A stretch of DNA of 13,841 bases from Thioalkalivibrio sp. (GCA_003550945.1 PULL01000261.1:1-13841), one strand, 5' to 3'. Numbered from the stretch's first letter, positions 6,891-13,424 are shown. The notes: generated by a model from the sequence alone, not told the origin. Made by a program: numbers and translations.

Positions 6891-7658
6891 TTGGCGCAGA
6901 ACAACGCCGCGGCCGAAGACGGCCCGGGTCATGAAGTGGTGCTGATCACTGGCGCGGCGCGCAGGATCGGCGCGGAAATCGCGCGAACCCTGCACCGGGC
7001 GGGTGTCAACGTGCTGCTGCATTATCGCGGCTCTCGGGAGGCCGCCGCCACCCTTGCGGCCGAACTGAACGCAGAGCGGCCCGACAGCGTGCGCCTGCTG
7101 CAGGCGGATCTGCTGCACTCGCGCAAGCTCACGGAGCTCGGCGAGCGCGCGGTCGCGGAGTATGGGCACCTGAACTACCTGGTCAACAACGCCTCCACCT
7201 TCTACCCCACGCCGCTCGGCGAGATCACCGGCGAACACTGGGACGACCTGATGGGGTCCAACCTGAAGGCGCCGCTGTTCCTGACCCAGGCCTGCGCGCC
7301 GGCCCTGCGCGAGACCCAGGGTGCGGTGGTGAACATCGTCGACATTCACGCGCTGCGGCCGCTGAAGGGCTATCCGCTCTACTCCGCGGCAAAGGCCGGC
7401 CTTTGGGCACTGACACAGGCGTTCGCGCGGGAACTCGGGCCGGAAGTGCGCGTGAACGGCGTCGCGCCGGGCGCAATCCTGATGCCCGAGGACGAGGCGA
7501 ACATGTACACCCACGACGAAATGGTCGAGCGCACCGCGCTGAAGCGCCAGGGCCAGCCGGCCGACATTGCCCGTACCGTGCTGTTCCTGCTGCGCGAGGC
7601 GCCCTACATCACCGGCCAGGTCATCCCCGTCGATGGCGGCCGATCGGCGTCGCAATAG
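6891..7658 (+). CDS. Pteridine reductase (short-chain dehydrogenase, PTR1/FolM type)
   Basis: NADPH-dependent SDR that reduces pterins and possibly dihydrofolate; E. coli FolM is the closest bacterial role model. 255 residues. Nucleotide loop TGAARRIG (20-27), the PTR1-type TGxxxRIG rather than the generic SDR TGxxxGIG; VNNASTFYPTPLGEI (98-112), almost word for word the PTR1 motif; and catalytic Asp151, Tyr164, Lys168 (DIHALR, YSAAKAG). Asp replaces the usual SDR serine, and the spacing 13 and 4 equals that of Leishmania PTR1 (Asp181, Tyr194, Lys198). C-terminal VDGGRS (247-252). The start is TTG at 6891 with GGAG eight bases before it; no ATG is available upstream of the Rossmann motif. The operon probably continues to ubiK (59-base gap). 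folB/folK, frequent partners, are not in the window. Confidence 0.92.
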   Translation: MAQNNAAAEDGPGHEVVLITGAARRIGAEIARTLHRAGVNVLLHYRGSREAAATLAAELNAERPDSVRLLQADLLHSRKLTELGERAVAEYGHLNYLVNNASTFYPTPLGEITGEHWDDLMGSNLKAPLFLTQACAPALRETQGAVVNIVDIHALRPLKGYPLYSAAKAGLWALTQAFARELGPEVRVNGVAPGAILMPEDEANMYTHDEMVERTALKRQGQPADIARTVLFLLREAPYITGQVIPVDGGRSASQ

Positions 7659-7717
7659 CGCGGCGACCGGCACGGGTGCGTTATCCTGATCGCCGGCAAT
7701 CCGTCCGGGAGAACACC

Positions 7718-7993
7718 ATGATCGATTCCAAGAGCTTCGACGATCTCGCCCGCCGCATCACCGAGAGCCTGCCGGAGTCGGTGCGCGCGCTGCAGAAGGA
7801 CGTGGAGCGGCAGGTGCGCTCGACGCTGCACCAGGGCTTCGAGCGCATGGACCTCGTGACCCGCGAGGACTTCGACGTGCAGGCCGCGCTGCTCGAGCGC
7901 ACCCGCGCCCGGCTGCGCGACCTCGAGGCCCGCGTCGCCGCGCTGGAGGGCAAGCCCGCGATGCCCGACCACGAGGGCTCCGACATCACCTGA
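7718..7993 (+). CDS. ubiK: Ubiquinone biosynthesis accessory factor UbiK (BMFP/YqiC family)
   Basis: Small protein, 91 residues, that assists aerobic ubiquinone synthesis through the Ubi complex (it binds UbiJ and membranes in E. coli and Salmonella). The N-terminal part (MIDSKSFDDLARRITESLP, 1-19) is the family's amphipathic helix; MDLVTREDFDVQAALLERTR (44-63) is the diagnostic BMFP signature, and the leucine/arginine heptads at about 51-77 (LLERTRARLRDLEARVAALE) form the expected coiled coil. ATG 7718 has GGGAG nine bases before it, whereas the frame's upstream extension to 7403 overlaps the pteridine reductase gene and is rejected. It is followed by two hairpin repeats and then comM, a neighbour it commonly has in gammaproteobacteria. 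Confidence 0.93.
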   Translation: MIDSKSFDDLARRITESLPESVRALQKDVERQVRSTLHQGFERMDLVTREDFDVQAALLERTRARLRDLEARVAALEGKPAMPDHEGSDIT

Positions 7994-8044
7994 ACCGGGC
8001 GCCAATCCGCTCGGCGGAAAAGCCCGCAGAGAAGCCCACAAACG

Positions 8045-8128
8045 CCCTTTCCCCCTCGGGGGAAAGGCTTGGGGTGAGGGGGGAGTGCGGCAACGCCTCC
8101 CTCCCAACCTTCCCCACAGGGGCAAGGC
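8045..8128. repeat. Two REP-like hairpin units in opposite orientation between ubiK and comM
   Basis: Unit A: CCTTTCCCCC (8046-8055) and GGGGGAAAGG (8058-8067) form a perfect 10-base stem, followed by CTTGGGGTGAGGGGGGAG. Unit B, on the opposite strand: CCTTCCCC (8108-8115) and GGGGCAAGG (8119-8127) form a stem with one bulge, preceded by CTCCCTCCCAACC, which corresponds to the G-rich tail of unit A inverted. Unit A's hairpin-plus-TTGGGGTGAGGG layout is the common intergenic repeat often mistranslated as PSPQP(S/F)PRGRG-like peptides. The pair resembles a BIME (two REPs head to head). It lies after the ubiK stop and before the comM Shine-Dalgarno. Confidence 0.65.
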
Positions 8129-8160
8129 ACAACCGACCACGAACACAAGGAGAGGCAAGG

Positions 8161-9666
8161 ATGCCCATCGCCATGATCAACGCGCGCGCCGTCGAAGGCA
8201 TCCGCGCGCCGCTGGTCCGGATCGAGACCCACCTCGCAAACGGACTGCCCAGCTTCCAGATCGTCGGCCTGCCCGAGGCGGCGGTGCGCGAAAGCCGCGA
8301 TCGGGTCCGCGCAGCGATCCAGACCAGCGGCTTCGAATTCCCGCGCCGGCGCATCACCGTGAACCTCGCACCCGCCGACCTCCCCAAGGACGGCGGGCGC
8401 TTCGACCTCGGGATCGCGCTGGGCATCCTCGCCGCCAGCGAGCAGGTGCCGCTCGCCGCGCTAACCGGCCGCGAATTTCTCGGGGAGCTCGGGCTCGACG
8501 GGCATCTGCGCTCGGTGGGCGGGACCCTTCCAGCCAGTCTCGCTGCACGCGACAACGGACACCAACTGGTGCTGGGGCGAGACGACGGCGCCGAGGCGGC
8601 GCTGGCGGCGGGGGCCGACGTGCGAGTCGCGGACCACCTGCTGGACGTCTGCGCCGCGCTGCACGGTCGCACCCAACTGGACATGGCCGCACCACCCGAG
8701 TCGGAGCCGCTCGCGTTCCCCGATCTCGCCGACGTGCGCGGCCAGCGGCAGGCGCGGCGTGCGCTGGAAATCGCCGCGGCCGGGGCCCACCATTTATTGA
8801 TGATCGGCCCGCCCGGCAGCGGGAAATCCATGCTCGCTTCCCGCATCCCGGGCATCCTGCCGCCGATGACCGACGCCGAGGCGCTGGAGACGGCGGCGAT
8901 CCACAGCCTGCGCGGCTCCGACCACCTGCGCCGCAACTGGCGCTGCCGGCCGTTCCGCTCGCCGCACCACACCGCCTCGGGCGTCGCGCTGGTCGGCGGT
9001 GGCTCCAACCCGCGCCCCGGCGAAATCTCGCTGGCACACAATGGGGTGCTGTTTCTCGATGAGATGACCGAATTCGACCGCCGGGTGCTCGACGTGCTGC
9101 GCGAACCGCTGGAGACCGGCGTGATCCACATCGCGCGCGCCGCGCGGCAGGCGGAGTACCCGGCGCGTTTTCAGCTGGTCGGCGCAATGAACCCCTGCCC
9201 GCAGGGCTTCGACTGCGACCTCGGCGAACGCTGCCAGTGCACGCCCGAGCAGCGCGTGCGGCACCGGCGCCGCCTGTCCGCGCCGCTGATCGACCGGATC
9301 GACATCGCGGTGGAGGTGCCCCGGCTGCCGACCACGGAACTGGTCCCGGTGCCGGGACAGGACGAGGATTCGGCGACCGTGAGCGCGCGCGTCGCCCACG
9401 CCCACCAAATGCAGCAGGCGCGACAGGGCAAGATGAACAGTCTGCTCAGCGGACGCGAGCTCGACATTCACGCGCCGCTCAGCACGGCCGACAGGGGATT
9501 GCTCGAGCGCGCGGTGGAGCGGTTCCGCCTGTCGGCCCGCGCCTACCACCGCATCCTCAGGGTTGCGCGGAGCATTGCGGACCTGGCCGGCAGCGCCGAC
9601 ATCGGCACCGCGCACCTCACCGAGGCGCTGGGCTTCCGGGCGCTGGACCGCTGGCGCCTGGACTGA
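8161..9666 (+). CDS. comM: ComM/YifB-family AAA+ ATPase (Mg-chelatase-like)
   Basis: 501 residues. In Vibrio and Haemophilus ComM is a hexameric helicase that promotes branch migration when transformed DNA is integrated; it also occurs in non-competent species. The N-terminal ChlI-like domain contains GLPSFQIVGLPEAAVRES (28-45) and VNLAPADLPKDGGRFDL (67-83). The AAA+ module has Walker A GPPGSGKS (216-223), PFRSPHHTAS (264-273), Walker B GVLFLDEM (295-302; Asp300, Glu301), GAMNPCP (341-347) with the family's cysteine cluster (Cys346, 352, 358, 360) and RLSAPLIDRIDI (371-382). The C-terminal helical domain includes LSARAYHRILRVARSIADLAG (split 457-466 and 467-477). ATG 8161 has AAGGAG upstream; the frame's extension to 8074 runs through the hairpin repeat and is rejected. 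Confidence 0.96.
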   Translation: MPIAMINARAVEGIRAPLVRIETHLANGLPSFQIVGLPEAAVRESRDRVRAAIQTSGFEFPRRRITVNLAPADLPKDGGRFDLGIALGILAASEQVPLAALTGREFLGELGLDGHLRSVGGTLPASLAARDNGHQLVLGRDDGAEAALAAGADVRVADHLLDVCAALHGRTQLDMAAPPESEPLAFPDLADVRGQRQARRALEIAAAGAHHLLMIGPPGSGKSMLASRIPGILPPMTDAEALETAAIHSLRGSDHLRRNWRCRPFRSPHHTASGVALVGGGSNPRPGEISLAHNGVLFLDEMTEFDRRVLDVLREPLETGVIHIARAARQAEYPARFQLVGAMNPCPQGFDCDLGERCQCTPEQRVRHRRRLSAPLIDRIDIAVEVPRLPTTELVPVPGQDEDSATVSARVAHAHQMQQARQGKMNSLLSGRELDIHAPLSTADRGLLERAVERFRLSARAYHRILRVARSIADLAGSADIGTAHLTEALGFRALDRWRLD

Positions 9667-9674
9667 GCGCGAAG

Positions 9675-9704
9675 CGCCCCGGCCCGAAACGGAAGACCGG
9701 GGCG
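9675..9704. terminator. Putative bidirectional terminator between comM and cytochrome c
   Basis: CGCCCCGG (9675-9682) and CCGGGGCG (9697-9704) form a perfect 8-base stem with a 14-base loop, eight bases past the comM stop and 13 bases past the end of the convergent cytochrome gene. No T-run on either side, so termination is inferred from position and stem strength only. Confidence 0.5.
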
Positions 9705-9717
9705 GGAACCGAGGACC

Positions 9718-10797
9718 TCAGAAGGAGGCGATATACGCGGCGAGGTCGGCGATCGCCTCGTCGGACAGCCCCAACGCCTGCGGGATCATCAGCGCCGAGT
9801 TCGGTCCCACCGTCTCGCCGGCGCGATAGGCCTTGAGCTTGTCGGCGACGTAACCGGCGCTCTGACCGGAGATCTTCGGGAAGATGCCCATGCCCTGGCC
9901 CTGCGCACCATGGCAGCTGGCGCAGGCACCGTAGCGGCCGGCACCAGCCTCTGCATCACCGGCCACCTCGGGCTCGGCCGCGGCCTCCTCGGGCGCACCC
10001 AGGGTTGCGACGTAAGCGGCGAGATCGGCGATCGCCTCGTCCGACAGCGGCATCGCCATCGGTGCCATCAGCGCGGTGTTGGGGCCGACGGTCTCGCCCG
10101 CGCGGTAGGCCTTCAGCTTTTCGGCGACGTAATCCGCGCTCTGGCCAGCGATCTTCGGGAAGATGCCCATGCCTTCGCCTTCGGCGCCGTGGCAGCTGAT
10201 GCAGGCAGCGTAGCGATCCCTGCCGGCATCGACATCACCGGCAACGGCCGGAGCGGGCTCCGGATCGGCGACAGGCTCCTCGGTCACGGCCACCGCCGTG
10301 GTTTCGTCCACATCCAGCCCGGCTTCAGCCAGGATGTACTTCACCGCGCCGGTCACTTCCTCATCGGTCAGGTTCGGGTTTCCGCCGCGCGCGGGCATCG
10401 CCTGGAAGCCGTTGATCGAGTGGGAAACCAGCGTGTCCAGACCCTTTTCGTCCAGGCGTCGCGCCCACTCGTCGCCATCGTCGGTCCGCGGAGCGCCGGC
10501 GATCCCGGCGGTGTGGCACGCGGCGCAGACGGACTGGTACACCTCGCCCGGCGCTTTCGGAGCCGCAGGCGCGGGATCCACGTCCACCGCCGCCACTTCG
10601 ACACGCCCCACCGGAGCGATTCGCTGGTCCACGGTCTCCGTGACCGCCGGCACCGGATCACGCTCCCCCAACGCGAGCTGCCCCAGGAAGTTCGCGAGGT
10701 GGGTCAGCAGGAAGACCACCACCGCCAACAGCGCAAGCAGGGAGACGACCATCAGGATCTTATTGCCGGTATCGATCTTGAACTCTTGATCAGCCAC
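9718..10797 (-). CDS. Membrane-anchored triheme cytochrome c (one c5-like and two tandem c4/c553-like domains)
   Basis: 359 residues. One N-terminal transmembrane helix (about 14-40, signal-anchor) puts three haem domains in the periplasm. Domain 1 is cytochrome c5-like: CAACH (91-95), GAPRTDDGDEW (101-111), SINGFQAMPARGG (127-139) with Met134 as probable axial ligand. Domains 2 and 3 carry CISCH (199-203) and CASCH (292-296). Both end LSDEAIADLAAY, with Met244/Met337 as the conserved ligand candidates. Residues 186-266 and 279-359 align without gaps at about 77% identity (62 of 81, hand count), a recent duplication. Linkers are Ala/Pro/Glu-rich. GTG 10797 is the start, since GGAGG lies six bases before it; the frame extends to 10884 without support. 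It is likely an electron carrier to terminal oxidases such as cbb3 (inference). Confidence 0.92.
   Translation of the reverse strand: MADQEFKIDTGNKILMVVSLLALLAVVVFLLTHLANFLGQLALGERDPVPAVTETVDQRIAPVGRVEVAAVDVDPAPAAPKAPGEVYQSVCAACHTAGIAGAPRTDDGDEWARRLDEKGLDTLVSHSINGFQAMPARGGNPNLTDEEVTGAVKYILAEAGLDVDETTAVAVTEEPVADPEPAPAVAGDVDAGRDRYAACISCHGAEGEGMGIFPKIAGQSADYVAEKLKAYRAGETVGPNTALMAPMAMPLSDEAIADLAAYVATLGAPEEAAAEPEVAGDAEAGAGRYGACASCHGAQGQGMGIFPKISGQSAGYVADKLKAYRAGETVGPNSALMIPQALGLSDEAIADLAAYIASF
9721..10242 (-). repeat. Tandem duplication of a haem-domain coding unit
   Basis: Two 243-base segments of the cytochrome gene, 10000-10242 and 9721-9963, encode the gap-free domains at about 77% protein identity and repeat with a 279-base period. 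The intervening 36 bases code for an Ala/Glu-rich linker. Codon choices differ at many silent positions, so the duplication is recent in evolutionary terms but not a sequencing or assembly duplicate. Confidence 0.85.
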
Positions 10798-11136
10798 TTT
10801 CTTCCTCCGCAATTCTGGCCGGCTGGGGCCCTCGCTCCGTCGCGTCACGCACGCCGTGCGGACCGGTCGCCGAGTATAGGCCATCCCCCCATCGCCAGGC
10901 CATAACCGTCAGTGGGCCACGCCAGAAGTCCGGTGCCTGTGGAGCACGGACGGACGCGCCTGAACAGAGCGTGCAAGCGCAGGGATAACCAACCTGGCTA
11001 TCTTGGCCGACCCTTTGCTGGCGCTTCTGGCGCAGCGATCTGGTAGAGAACGTTCCGCATGACCCGCCAGGGCCATCCACCCCGACATAATCACTGGACG
11101 GCCTCCGCGGCCGTCCGTATCATGTGGGCCCGCAAC
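10798..11136. other. Non-coding spacer between cytochrome c and tRNA-Arg
   Basis: This 339-base spacer separates two divergent genes. On the minus strand it holds the cytochrome Shine-Dalgarno and a good -10-like TATACT (plus-strand 10873-10878) without a recognisable -35. On the plus side it holds the tRNA promoter region (11095-11123). The frames that cross it give the peptides typical of tRNA genes translated in the wrong frame, so I see no protein gene in it. Confidence 0.6.
11095..11123 (+). promoter_or_regulatory. Probable tRNA-Arg promoter with an inverted repeat in its spacer
   Basis: TGGACG (11095-11100, four of six -35 positions), a 17-base spacer, then TATCAT (11118-11123) ending 13 bases before the mature tRNA. 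A GC-rich discriminator follows (GTGGGCCCGC), as usual for stringently controlled stable RNA genes. Within it, GGACGGCC (11096-11103) and GGCCGTCC (11109-11116) form a perfect 8-base inverted repeat with a 5-base loop. Confidence 0.5.
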
Positions 11137-11213
<77 letters not shown>

Positions 11214-11366
11214 TCTTTCAATGACTTGCAGCATCGTCGATCACGTCCAGTTTCACCACGTGACTCGATCGTGACTCAGCCTCCGATTTACCGACTGTCA
11301 CCCGCGGGTTCTCCGGGGCGTGTAATCACGGCCCGCTTCGCATCTAGCGGGTTTCGGGAGACCGCG

Positions 11367-12524
11367 TTGCAGACCCGCCACCTGCTCATCGCGCAGTTCT
11401 GCGCGATTCTGGTGTTCTCGGCGCTCTACGCACCGCAGCCACTGCTGCCCGTTCTCGCCGAAGCCTTCGCGGTCAGCGAGTCTCGAGCGGCGCTGCTGAT
11501 CACCGTCTCCCTGTTGCCGCTCGCGGTGGCGCCGATCGCGTACGGGTTCCTGCTGCAGCGGCTATCGGCGCGTGAGCTGCTGATCGGCGCCACCTGGCTG
11601 CTCGCGCTGAGCCACCTCGCGGTCGCCGCAGTGGACGACTTCGAGGTGCTGCTCGCGCTGCGTCTGGCGCAGGGGCTGATCGTGCCGGCCCTGCTCACCT
11701 CGCTGATGACCTATCTCGGGGCCAGCGCGGCGCCGTCCCAGATCGCGCGGGTGATGGCGCTGTACATTGCGGCCAGTGTATTCGGCGGGTTCGCCGGACG
11801 CCTAGTGTCGGGCGTGATCTCCACGAATTTTGGTTGGCGCATGTCCTTCCTGTTCCTCGCCGCGGCCACCGCGCTGTGCGCGGTACTGCTCCGGCAGCTG
11901 CAGGCCGACTTGCGCGTGAACTTCCGGCGGCCGAGCTTCGCGATGATCCGCGAGGTGCTTCACGAACCGGTCTTTCTGCGCCTGTACCTCGTGGTGTTTC
12001 TCGCCTTCGGCAGTTTCGCCTCCGTGCTCAACTTCCTGCCCTTCCGGCTGGTCGAGCTTGACACCGGACTGAACGAGACCGGCATCGCGCTGATGTACTC
12101 CGGCTACCTGATGGGGGTGGTCACGTCACTGATCTCGCTGCGCGTTGCACGGCACATCGGCGGGCTGGTGAACACCATGATCCTTGGGACAGCCGTATTC
12201 CTTGCCGCACTGCTGTTCTTTGCCGGCAGCGCGCTCTGGCTGCTATTCATCGGCATGTTCGTTATGTGCGCCGGCATGTTCCTGATCCACTCGCTCGCGC
12301 CCGGCATCACCAACCAGGGCCACGGCGAAAAGCGCGGGGTCGTAAACGGGCTGTACATCGCCTTCTACTACGCCGGCGGCGCCACTGGCTCCTTCCTCCC
12401 CGGCTTCCTCTACCAGAGCCACGGCTGGAACGCCTACCTCGCCAGCCTCGGCCTGGCCCTCATCCTCGCCGCCCACCTCCTCCACACCCTCCGGGGGTCG
12501 GACCAAGCCAAGCACCTGAAATAA
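11367..12524 (+). CDS. MFS transporter, YnfM-like, with repeat-derived C-terminus
   Basis: 385 residues with about 12 hydrophobic spans. ALYAPQPLLPVLAEAFAVS (20-38) strongly recalls the YnfM-type drug/sugar-efflux MFS group; LSARELLIGATWLLALSH (66-83) is the loop 2-3 region, and GWRMSFLFLAAA (156-167) the TM5-6 region. The substrate cannot be told. TTG 11367 is chosen because GGGAG lies six bases upstream and the protein then begins just before TM1; the frame is open to ATG 11226, but that stretch (RRSRPVSPRDS) lacks homology and a Shine-Dalgarno. A GTG at 11269 is a weaker alternative. The last ten codons (RGSDQAKHLK, 376-385) and stop lie in or at the edge of a 104-base direct repeat whose second copy ends hepT the same way. 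Confidence 0.88.
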   Translation: MQTRHLLIAQFCAILVFSALYAPQPLLPVLAEAFAVSESRAALLITVSLLPLAVAPIAYGFLLQRLSARELLIGATWLLALSHLAVAAVDDFEVLLALRLAQGLIVPALLTSLMTYLGASAAPSQIARVMALYIAASVFGGFAGRLVSGVISTNFGWRMSFLFLAAATALCAVLLRQLQADLRVNFRRPSFAMIREVLHEPVFLRLYLVVFLAFGSFASVLNFLPFRLVELDTGLNETGIALMYSGYLMGVVTSLISLRVARHIGGLVNTMILGTAVFLAALLFFAGSALWLLFIGMFVMCAGMFLIHSLAPGITNQGHGEKRGVVNGLYIAFYYAGGATGSFLPGFLYQSHGWNAYLASLGLALILAAHLLHTLRGSDQAKHLK

Positions 12525-12596
12525 AGAAGGAAACAGACCAAAACCCGGCCCTTTTCCGCCTTAAGGGCCCCATTTCGGGGTCAAAAACGCACGTCT
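12493..12596 (+). repeat. Direct repeat copy 1 (3' end of MFS gene)
   Basis: Begins GGGGGTCGGACCAAGCCAA (12493-12511) inside the MFS gene, contains its stop (12522-12524) and ends near GTCT 12596. About 88% identical to 13320-13424, with one indel. Two overlapping hairpins lie in the 3' half: GGCCCTT/AAGGGCC (12547-12553 with 12563-12569) and GGCCCC/GGGGTC (12566-12571 with 12577-12582). They share bases 12566-12569, so they cannot both form. Confidence 0.9.
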
Positions 12597-12623
12597 AACG
12601 ACTGGATTCGAAACCCCATCCGT

Positions 12624-12661
12624 CCGGCATCTTTGCCGCAGATGGCCGGCACTCGTATCCT
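12624..12661 (+). promoter_or_regulatory. Candidate mntA-hepT promoter with an overlapping inverted repeat
   Basis: TTGCCG (12633-12638; four of six), a 17-base spacer, then TATCCT (12656-12661; four of six), 37 bases before the mntA ATG. CCGGCATCT (12624-12632) and AGATGGCCGG (12640-12649) form an inverted repeat with one bulged G whose loop is the -35. This placement suits an autoregulatory operator, as in many toxin-antitoxin operons, but binding is inference. Confidence 0.4.
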
Positions 12662-12698
12662 TTGGCCCACCACGCTCTTCGGCTGAGTTGAGATCGGC

Positions 12699-12989
12699 AT
12701 GCTTCTCGATGAACTGCGCAACAACAAGTCTGCCATCCTGGCTCTGGGTGAGCGCTACGGTGCGCGTCGCATCCGCGTGTTTGGCTCTGTCGCGCGCGGC
12801 GAAGAGGGCCCCGACAGCGACGTGGATTTTCTGGTCGAGTTTCCTAGGGGTTACGACCTGTTCGCACAGCGGCTGCCACTCACGGAGGGATTGTCCGAGC
12901 TGCTGCATCGGCATGTGGAAGTGATACCGGAACACGAATTGAATCGCCACATCCGGGATCGCGTCCTCGACGAGGCGGTATCGTTGTGA
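12699..12989 (+). CDS. mntA: MntA-type antitoxin, minimal nucleotidyltransferase
   Basis: 96-residue minimal nucleotidyltransferase. In the studied MntA-HepT systems (Shewanella, Aphanizomenon) the antitoxin inactivates the HEPN RNase by transferring AMP units to its active-site tyrosine. The catalytic signature is exact: Gly29-Ser30, ten residues, then Asp41-x-Asp43 (GSX10DXD; FGSVARGEEGPDSDVDFLVEF region 28-48). The third carboxylate position, in HVEVIPEHEL (72-81), is Glu74, where many minimal nucleotidyltransferases have Asp. ATG 12699 has only a weak Shine-Dalgarno (GAG/TTGAG). The stop overlaps the hepT start by four bases (GTGA), so translation is probably coupled. It lies between two direct repeats. 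Confidence 0.93.
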   Translation: MLLDELRNNKSAILALGERYGARRIRVFGSVARGEEGPDSDVDFLVEFPRGYDLFAQRLPLTEGLSELLHRHVEVIPEHELNRHIRDRVLDEAVSL

Positions 12990-13351
12990 GCAAAGCATGG
13001 CAACCCTACGCACGGCACGTGCTGGACGCGATCGCCAAGATCCGCCGCATCCAGTCGCGTGGGGACATTACCCAGGATGACATCCTCTACGATGCGGCCC
13101 TGCGCAACCTTCAGACGTTGGCCGAGGCAACCCAGCAGCTTCCTGATCGACAGAAAGCCGCCTGCCCCGACATTCCCTGGCAGCAGATCAGCGGCTTTCG
13201 CAACATCCTCGTCCACAATTACCTGGGCGATATCGACCCGTTGACGGTTGCGGCTGTCATCACAACGCACCTTCCCGCTCTGGAGGGGTGCGTTGAGGCC
13301 TTGCTGCGGGAGGCCCAAAGGGGGTCGGACCAAGACAAGCATCTGAAATAA
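12986..13351 (+). CDS. hepT: HepT-type toxin, HEPN-domain ribonuclease (DUF86)
   Basis: 121-residue all-helical HEPN protein, the toxin partner of MntA. The RNase motif RX4HXY is intact: Arg72, His77, Tyr79 in GFRNILVHNYLGDID (70-84); Tyr79 is the position modified by the antitoxin in characterised pairs. Other family features are DDILYDAALRNLQTLAEATQQL (split 31-40 and 41-52) and IPWQQISGFRN (63-73). GTG 12986 overlaps the mntA stop (GTGA) and has GAGGCGG about seven bases before it. The last ten residues, RGSDQDKHLK (112-121), and the stop come from the direct repeat, matching the MFS C-terminus; homologous HepT helices should end near residue 110, so this tail is an appendage (inference). 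Confidence 0.93.
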   Translation: MSKAWQPYARHVLDAIAKIRRIQSRGDITQDDILYDAALRNLQTLAEATQQLPDRQKAACPDIPWQQISGFRNILVHNYLGDIDPLTVAAVITTHLPALEGCVEALLREAQRGSDQDKHLK

Positions 13352-13424
13352 CGAAGGAAACAGAACGAAAACCCGGGCATTTTCCGCCTTAAAGGCCCCA
13401 TTTCGGGGCCAAAAGAACCCGTCT
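13320..13424 (+). repeat. Direct repeat copy 2 (3' end of hepT)
   Basis: Begins GGGGGTCGGACCAAGACAA (13320-13338) within hepT, contains its stop (13349-13351) and ends near GTCT 13424, as in copy 1. The second hairpin is perfect here: GGCCCC (13394-13399), loop ATTTC, GGGGCC (13405-13410); copy 1 has a G-U at one pair that is G-C here. The two copies start 827 bases apart. Confidence 0.9.

Noticed and set aside
11214..12492. Genomic island integrated at tRNA-Arg
   Set aside because: No duplicated tRNA 3' end and no integrase were found in the window; the MFS gene itself looks native in composition.
12493..13424. CRISPR array or insertion sequence
   Set aside because: There are only two full repeats, 723 bases apart, with protein genes between them; no transposase, terminal inverted repeats or spacer pattern.
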